Positions 58,410 through 64,000 of a stretch of DNA of 64,000 bases are shown here, in pieces. Origin of the DNA: Clonostachys chloroleuca (lineage: Eukaryota; Ascomycota; Sordariomycetes; Hypocreales; Bionectriaceae); assembly GCA_037952775.1 (NCBI GenBank), contig JBANAY010000003.1:21700001-21764000 (forward strand). The letters run 5' to 3'. The notes under the pieces are model-generated. The model was not told the DNA's origin. It ran no database searches and saw only the letters and a list, made by a program, of their open reading frames with translations. The position numbers and the translations under genes are program-made. Every line of letters begins with the position of its first letter. The stretch's first letter is position 1.

Positions 58410-60101
58410 CTACTTGGCTGACTTCTCAGCCTTCTTGGCTGCCTCGGCTTTCTCCAAATTGGCGATTTTCTTGTGCATATTTGTCTTCATATTCTCAATC
58501 TTGTTCGCCTGCTCAGCATAGGGATTGTTCGCAAGGCGCTGCGACCACCCATCTCCTTGAGTCAGAAGGCTTTTGACGGTTTGTTTTGACGTCCTAAGAA
58601 CGTTCACTAGAGTCAGGATGCGCTCTAGAAAGCGTGGGTATGACTCCCAGCAGCAATCTGTCGTCGTCGCCAGACGCACACCCGTGCGGCCTTGCTGAGC
58701 CTCGATAGCACGATCGAGAAGCCGCCAAGATTCTCCGCTAGCTACCTCCGCGTTCAGAACGTTCTTCCCCAGGATCTTTTTATGCCGATCTGCAACGGGT
58801 GGCATTTCCTTGGCCTGCTCAGGGGTAGGGAGCAGATCGGCTAGCTCGAGGATTGGCCTGTTGAGTTCCTCGTCATAGTCACCGTCGTCGGATCCGGACG
58901 CTTTGTTGGATAGGGACCTATCCTCCATGATCTGCTTACGTCGCTCCGTACGTTCTTTGCACGTTTTAGTGAGATCGCGTTGCTTTTCTTTGCAAAGCTC
59001 GTCAGGCAAACATCTAATCCATTCCTGGATTGACTCGAAGTCCCTGAGGGCGCCATAGAGCAATAAGGCAAAAAAACGCTCTTCCGCATCATTACGCGGA
59101 AATGTTTCGTCGTTGTGTGGATAGGTGCATTTTTCGGCCTTCTTATAGAACAAGGTCTTGCTTTTCTCGGCCCTGTCACGGGCCTCCCTTAGGCTCGAAC
59201 ACTTCAACGCACCAGGTTCTGCTGGCTCCTGCGATTTGCAGTCACGGATCAGCTGCGGGTCATCGAAATCCTCCGGTACGAGAAGGGTGACCTTCTTGTC
59301 TCGACTAGTCGGCGGATTGTTAAGGCGCGACAATATTTCCTCCATTTCCTTGCCCAAGTGCTTGAATCTTGGGGGTATATCTGGAAAGGCCTGGCTTTCG
59401 CCATTTCTGGCACGCTTGGAAGTGTGCCCAATGTCCTCAACCTGTGGCTCGTTGGATTGTGCGCGCGGGTTCCCCGAGGAGGCGGTTTCGCGCTCAGGCG
59501 ATGGACTTCGGTATCGCTTCTGTGCATGTTGAGAAGTTGGTTGAGCAACGTCGTGATAGAAGTCGTTCTGTGCTTGGAGAGCACTTGGCTGAGCAACGTC
59601 GTGATAGAAGTTGATTGGAGATGCATGGTTACCGAGACTCAAGTAACCTGCATTTGTGGTTGCTGGTAGGACAGTGGGATATGATGGATGGTGCAATGCC
59701 GAGTCGTGATAGGTATTTTGATTCTGTGCAAATTGTGAAGGTGCTGAAGGTGGACAAAGGTTGGGGTCGGGAACGTATTCAACAAAGGGAGGCAGCACTC
59801 TCGCAGGAGCTTGAAATCCATTGTTGGGGGATGGTTCGGCGGGGAGTGAGTATCCGGCTGGCACATTGGAAGGACAGGTCATAAAGCCTGGCTGGTGCTG
59901 ACCAATGTCTTGAGGTTGGCTCTGTCCAAACCACAGCTGCGGGTCAACCATGAAGCTGTAGGTGTTGATGATAACCCCTTCCTCGTTAGCATCGAAATGA
60001 TTAACGTCCGTAGACTGCGTGGTCTGTTCTTGTGTGTGTGGTTCAAGACCGTAGCGTTGTGACCCGTAACGGTATGGGTCGGGTCTGGCGTTTGGTTCCA
60101 T
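58410..60101 (-). CDS. Hypothetical protein, 563 aa, with 16-residue internal repeat
   Basis: Intronless minus-strand frame starting at ATG 60101. The N-terminal 200 residues are rich in Pro, Gln, Asn, His and Tyr, probably disordered, and contain a duplicated unit NFYHDVAQPSALQAQ / DFYHDVAQPTSQHAQ. A basic KRYRSPSPERE and SKRARN region could be a nuclear signal. The C-terminal half is helical and charged (EERFFALLLYGALRDFESIQ, LNRPILELADLLPTPEQAKE, SWRLLDRAIEAQQGRTGVRL) and ends in a Lys/Ala-rich coiled tail (NLEKAEAAKKAEKSAK). I do not recognise a domain. A nuclear, nucleic-acid-associated protein is a guess from composition. Confidence 0.78.
   Translation of the reverse strand: MEPNARPDPYRYGSQRYGLEPHTQEQTTQSTDVNHFDANEEGVIINTYSFMVDPQLWFGQSQPQDIGQHQPGFMTCPSNVPAGYSLPAEPSPNNGFQAPARVLPPFVEYVPDPNLCPPSAPSQFAQNQNTYHDSALHHPSYPTVLPATTNAGYLSLGNHASPINFYHDVAQPSALQAQNDFYHDVAQPTSQHAQKRYRSPSPERETASSGNPRAQSNEPQVEDIGHTSKRARNGESQAFPDIPPRFKHLGKEMEEILSRLNNPPTSRDKKVTLLVPEDFDDPQLIRDCKSQEPAEPGALKCSSLREARDRAEKSKTLFYKKAEKCTYPHNDETFPRNDAEERFFALLLYGALRDFESIQEWIRCLPDELCKEKQRDLTKTCKERTERRKQIMEDRSLSNKASGSDDGDYDEELNRPILELADLLPTPEQAKEMPPVADRHKKILGKNVLNAEVASGESWRLLDRAIEAQQGRTGVRLATTTDCCWESYPRFLERILTLVNVLRTSKQTVKSLLTQGDGWSQRLANNPYAEQANKIENMKTNMHKKIANLEKAEAAKKAEKSAK
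59530..59625 (-). repeat. 48-nt coding duplication
   Basis: The plus-strand word GAGCAACGTCGTGATAGAAG occurs at 59543 and 59591, exactly 48 bp apart, encoding the duplicated FYHDVAQP unit of the 563-aa protein. Confidence 0.85.
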
Positions 60102-62121
60102 GATAGCTGAGACCTCGATCGGTTTCTCAGTAAGGGTCTTTGGTTTCTAAGAGCGAGAACGAAAGCAGTAACCGATAGATAGCCTCGATGATAGGTAGAG
60201 ATTTGGCAGCAAGGTGAATAAATGTGACAACTTGTGATGAACGAGTGATGACTTGGGATGAACGAGTGAAGAGTCAAGTCGGAAAAGTGAAGAGTTGGGA
60301 TGAAGATTCAAGGTAGAATTTATAGGTCGACAAGAGCTCTTGAGAAAAGCAATGCAGAGAAATGCACTTCACCTTTCAGTCCAAGAACTGCCAATAGAAG
60401 CGAGAGCAAACAAAGTCTAAGGCTCAAAGCAGAGCTCTAAGAAGGCAGGCTAGTCATAGAACCTCCTTACCACCGAGGCAACGCACTCGATCGCGACTGT
60501 AACGTGAAGGAGTATATTTAGGAACAACATATAATTCTATTGTTCAGTTGTAGTGTAACCGACTACATAAGAGAGCAATGTGCTTGAAGACAGACTTTCA
60601 TTGAGCATCGTGGGTCTGCAGGTGCTATGCCATGGATGCCACAAGTGGCCAAAATAGATCTAAACAGATGCCCATAAAGAGATCAAATACTAGAATATGG
60701 AGTAGGTGTTCATCTAAGCTGGAACTCATGTTGCCAGATGACTCTCACCCGACGAGAACGCATTGTGGCGTAGTAACGCGGCAGTTCTGGCAAGTTGGAG
60801 TCGTGTTCGTGCCTCTGCGACTTTGTAATTAACTGCTGATGAAAGCATCAATGACAGTCTTCTTTTCTTAGACAGGCATTAAACTATAGAACGGAAAATG
60901 CGAAAACCGTCCAAAGAAACAAGGTGATATAAAAAAGTGACATGGTTGCTGGTACATTTTGGGAATCAAGCGAACTACGCGTCTTATTCTTGCGTAATGG
61001 AATGCTCTTCTTCACTTCATTTCCCGTTTCTGCTCTTTGTTTTCGATTGTGCAACGCCAGAAAAAGCAAACAAATTCTAGGTCAGTCACGGAATTGGTGG
61101 CTGCCTTCGCCCGCTGCACGCGTTGGATTGGCTGAGCCTTCGCCCCTCGCCATTGGCTTGCACAAATTCACGTAATTTCCGCAGTACGCTTTCTGGCCTG
61201 AAGGGACGCCCCTTGATTCCCAAAATACAAAGAGATTCGTGCTTGAATAGGCATTGCATTGTATTGCACTGGTGGCCCTGAGGAAAACAGGCATTTGATA
61301 TCGCCACCAGTCTCCCAACACAAGCATCCCAGGTCCTAAATCTTCAGTGCATACTGCTACCTACCGTTCATTTGAGATTGAAACACGACAATAATGTACA
61401 AAAGCGCCTGTTCAGGTCGATTATGGCGCCCGCACGGCCGTGGAGTGATGTATCACACAGTCCAGTACTTGATCACATTCGCTGATTAGGCACGTTTCAG
61501 CTTACGTAGGCCTAGATTATGGAGGTTATGCATTATCCCAACACACAATCGCCTTTCTTCTCGCCCTGCAAGCTAGGGAGACAAGGAGAGTGCTCGGGAG
61601 ACCCCAATCTCGACCATCATCGCAGCACAACAGCACAAAGCCCAACGAAGAAATGAGGGATTTTCCCTGGGAATCAGATCCTCAGTCAAGGATTATTCCC
61701 GGGATGAGGATTTCCTTGCGTTCAATTCGACGTTCGCATGGTGGAGAGACGTTTGCTGGGCCTTTGCTAGCCGTACCTTGCCGCCTATGCCGAGATCGAT
61801 GCAATTTAACTCCACGGCCCCCCGATTTTGTTCAACCCAGCAATTCCTTCTCGCTTTCTCTTCTTACGCAGCCTGCCTTGGCCTTGAAGACCTTTGAGCT
61901 GCGGAAAGGGCGCGTTGTGGCTGCAATTCCGAGCCCCTACGACAATTATATACGGTTCGCGCGCATTGAAGGATTGAGGTCGTCACCAAGTGCGGAGTCA
62001 GAACAATGCAACTCTATGATTGACTCACACAACCCCTCTTAATCACACATATCTGACTCGTAAGTAATGCCGTGCTTTATAAAAATTGACATTCTTTTAA
62101 TGTACGTCAACTCTAAATAGA
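60102..62121. other. Convergent-side and promoter intergenic region
   Basis: 2.0 kb. The left part is the 5' flank of the 563-aa gene; the right part is the 3' flank of the MFS gene. Frames such as 61590-62042 show no domain and no coding signature. Confidence 0.4.
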
Positions 62122-63870
62122 TTACAGGAGGTAGCGGTATCCCGGTGCCAGATCCCCAAGGTCCTCCTTCTCCTCCTCCGTGAGCCCGTCGTCGCCCGAC
62201 CGGCTCTTCTGCCTGTTCTGCAGCATGCACGCGGCCGCGTACGCCACCACCGCGATCATGCTGAGCACGGTGAAAGAGATGCAGATGCTGTAGCCGGGGA
62301 TGTACTTGGGCTTGGCGGCGTCGGTGAAGCTGAAGCTGGCGATGATGCCGCCGATGTTGCCGAAGCCGACCTGCCAGGCGGAGCCGATGGAGCGGCGGTG
62401 GTGCCCGCCGAGGTTCATGTTGAACCAGCACACGATGATGGGCATGGCCGTGTAGGCGCCCATCGCGACGAGGAAAAGCGCGGCGTACTGGACCGAGGTG
62501 TTGTTGTGCACCGCGATGAGGATGGCGAAACCGGCGATGGCGATGCAGATGGCGAAGATGGCGAAGCCGAAGCGGTGGCGCAGCTTGTCGGAGCAGACGG
62601 CGATGGTCATGGAGAAGCCAAAGGCCACGGCCCAGGGGGCACGCTGTGCAGCTGGGTCTGGATGGAGTCGTATCCATAGCCTTGGATGATGCCCGGGGCG
62701 AAGTACGCATAGCTGTACTGCGGAGGTGTGTTAGTCTCGCATGCCGAAGGTTCTTCGCGTGAAGGGCTAATTGAACTTACAGCAGGGACAATCAGGCCAA
62801 AGTACATGAAGCCACCAAGAATGATTTTATAGTCCTTGAAGACGTTCCCGACGTCCTTCCACCCGACGCTGCGGTCGCGTCCAGAAGAGGACTGGCCCTG
62901 GTCGATCCGGAGACGGGTGGTGACAAATTCCTTCTCCTCAGGGTTGAGCCATTTGGTCTCCTCAGGGAAGCAGGGCAGGAGGAAGTACAGAGCGACGGCG
63001 ACAACGACAGTGAGACCACCCTCGATGATGAAGATCCACCTCCATCCCTTGTATCCCCGGAGACCGTCCATTTTACCGATCGCGGCAGCAAGCAGGCCTC
63101 CGAAGGCACCGGCCAGGGTGGTGCTGTTGAAGAAGAAGGAGTAGCGTCTCTGGGCCTCGCTGCGTTTGTACCACATTCCGATCAGGTAGAATGCTGCGAC
63201 TTTGTCAGTGGAGGCGACCCGGTTTGCCAATCGCTGCTCGACGTACCTCCTGGGAACATGCCGGTCTCGAAGACGCCGAGGAAGAAACGGGTGGCGAGCA
63301 GGCCGCTGTAGTTCTTGACGAGTCCCTGCAGCAGGGTGACCAGGCCGAAGCCGAACATGTTGAGGGAGAGCCAGACACTATTTTGGTTCATCGGTCAGCA
63401 ATTTGCTCGGGGCGGTAACCAATTGGATGGAGGGTTTGGTGTTCGGCTTACTTTGGACGCAGCTTCTTTAGCAGCAGGTTGGAAGGGATCTCGAAAAGAA
63501 CGTATGGCACGAAAAAGATGACCAGAGCGGTGTTGAATTCCGTCTTCTCGAGCCCGAGCTCCTTCGACAGGCCAAAGACATTGGCATTGGAGATGTTGAC
63601 ACGATCTTTCGCGGCCTGTCAGTATTACACATGTTCCCGACGACTTCCTCATAACGGTATTAAGGACGCGCATAGAAACTCACCCAGAAAGGCCAGCAGG
63701 TACATGATACACAGGAAGGGCACGACGTGGAGATCGATCTTGGCCATGAGGCGGCGCTCGGTGGTGTGCGGCGGGCACTGGACCTCGGCGACGGGAGCAG
63801 CGACAGTCGCGCCGGCAGCCTCCTCGGACTGGACATCGCCGGACGACTTCTCGTTGGGGAAGGCAGACAT
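62122..63870 (-). CDS. MFS transporter, allantoate permease (Dal5-like) family, with one frameshift
   Basis: Anion:cation symporter-type major facilitator, a family that imports allantoate, nicotinate, pantothenate and similar acids. Minus-strand exons are 63870-63684, 63605-63452, 63377-63247, 63193-62781 and 62717-62122. Family hallmarks: ERRLMAKIDLHVVPFLCIMY, LAFLDRVNISNANV across the first junction, NLLLKKLRPNVWLSL, RFFLGVFETGMFPGAFYLIG, YKRSEAQRRYSFFF and GWRWIFIIEG. In exon 5, HSVPPWAVAFGFSM reads across two frames, and one extra C in the C5 run (G5 on the plus strand, 62635-62639) joins them to give 493 aa. The start could also be ATG 63882, four codons upstream. Substrate unknown. Confidence 0.87.
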
Positions 63871-64000
63871 GATGGCGAGCAAACAAACAGACGACCGAAA
63901 AACACGCCTCGGGCACGAGAGACGCGAGAGGGGGCTGGAGGGGTTGCGAGGAGGGAGAGGATGTCGCAGAGAAAATCCGGGGAACTAGCAGATTACTGCC

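Overview
This 64 kb window looks like nuclear DNA of a filamentous ascomycete (Pezizomycotina). Most genes carry one to six short GT..AG introns, usually 45-95 nt, with GTAAGT or GTGAGT donors. The families are typical of that group: a HET-domain protein, a Zn2Cys6 regulator with a Fungal_trans_2-type body, an F-box-like/ankyrin protein, a fungal rhodopsin-domain membrane protein, a TRP-like channel, DHA1 and allantoate-type MFS transporters, a SurE-like phosphatase, a NIS1-type secreted effector and an intron-bearing OMP decarboxylase. I cannot name the genus.

Layout. 1-8.7 kb: Prp43-like DEAH helicase (minus, cut by the left edge), an unrecognised 306-aa protein, a DHA1-type MFS transporter and a DUF7730-like protein. 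9.7-16.6 kb: rhodopsin-domain protein, a 200-aa Cys-motif protein whose first exon is only the ATG, a short-chain dehydrogenase and a secreted epoxide-hydrolase-like enzyme. 16.8-23.6 kb: F-box-like/ankyrin protein, a secreted protein with AGKP-type heptads, and a HET protein. 24.7-30.9 kb: TRP-like channel, small MYND protein, secreted SurE-like phosphatase. 32.4-35.2 kb: NIS1-like effector tail to tail with a Zn2Cys6 factor. 37.3-47.5 kb: an orphan membrane protein, a SAM methyltransferase, OMP decarboxylase, a NYN nuclease with zinc fingers, a second orphan membrane protein and a secreted AA1-like protein. 50.6-52.4 kb: methionine-type permease. 52.4-56.1 kb: gene-free, with an AT-rich island and a 43-bp minisatellite. 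56.1-63.9 kb: a secreted proline-rich protein with 56-residue repeats, a 563-aa orphan and an allantoate-type MFS transporter.

The genes read as a mixed neighbourhood, not one pathway. There is no polyketide synthase, NRPS or terpene synthase, so the tailoring-type enzymes do not make a recognisable metabolite cluster. Four secreted orphan or effector-like proteins, a secreted phosphatase, a secreted hydrolase and a HET protein give it the character of accessory, interaction-related DNA.

The most systematic signal is technical or evolutionary. In five genes, six otherwise intact reading frames are broken, and in every case exactly one extra C (or G) in a C/G homopolymer restores the conserved protein. 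A uniform homopolymer undercall in the assembly is the simplest explanation, so those genes should not be called pseudogenes without checking. The most novel-looking loci are the two secreted repeat proteins (19.2-20.5 kb and 56.1-56.8 kb), the NYN/CCCH/zinc-knuckle protein, the 200-aa Cys-motif protein and the 43-bp minisatellite.
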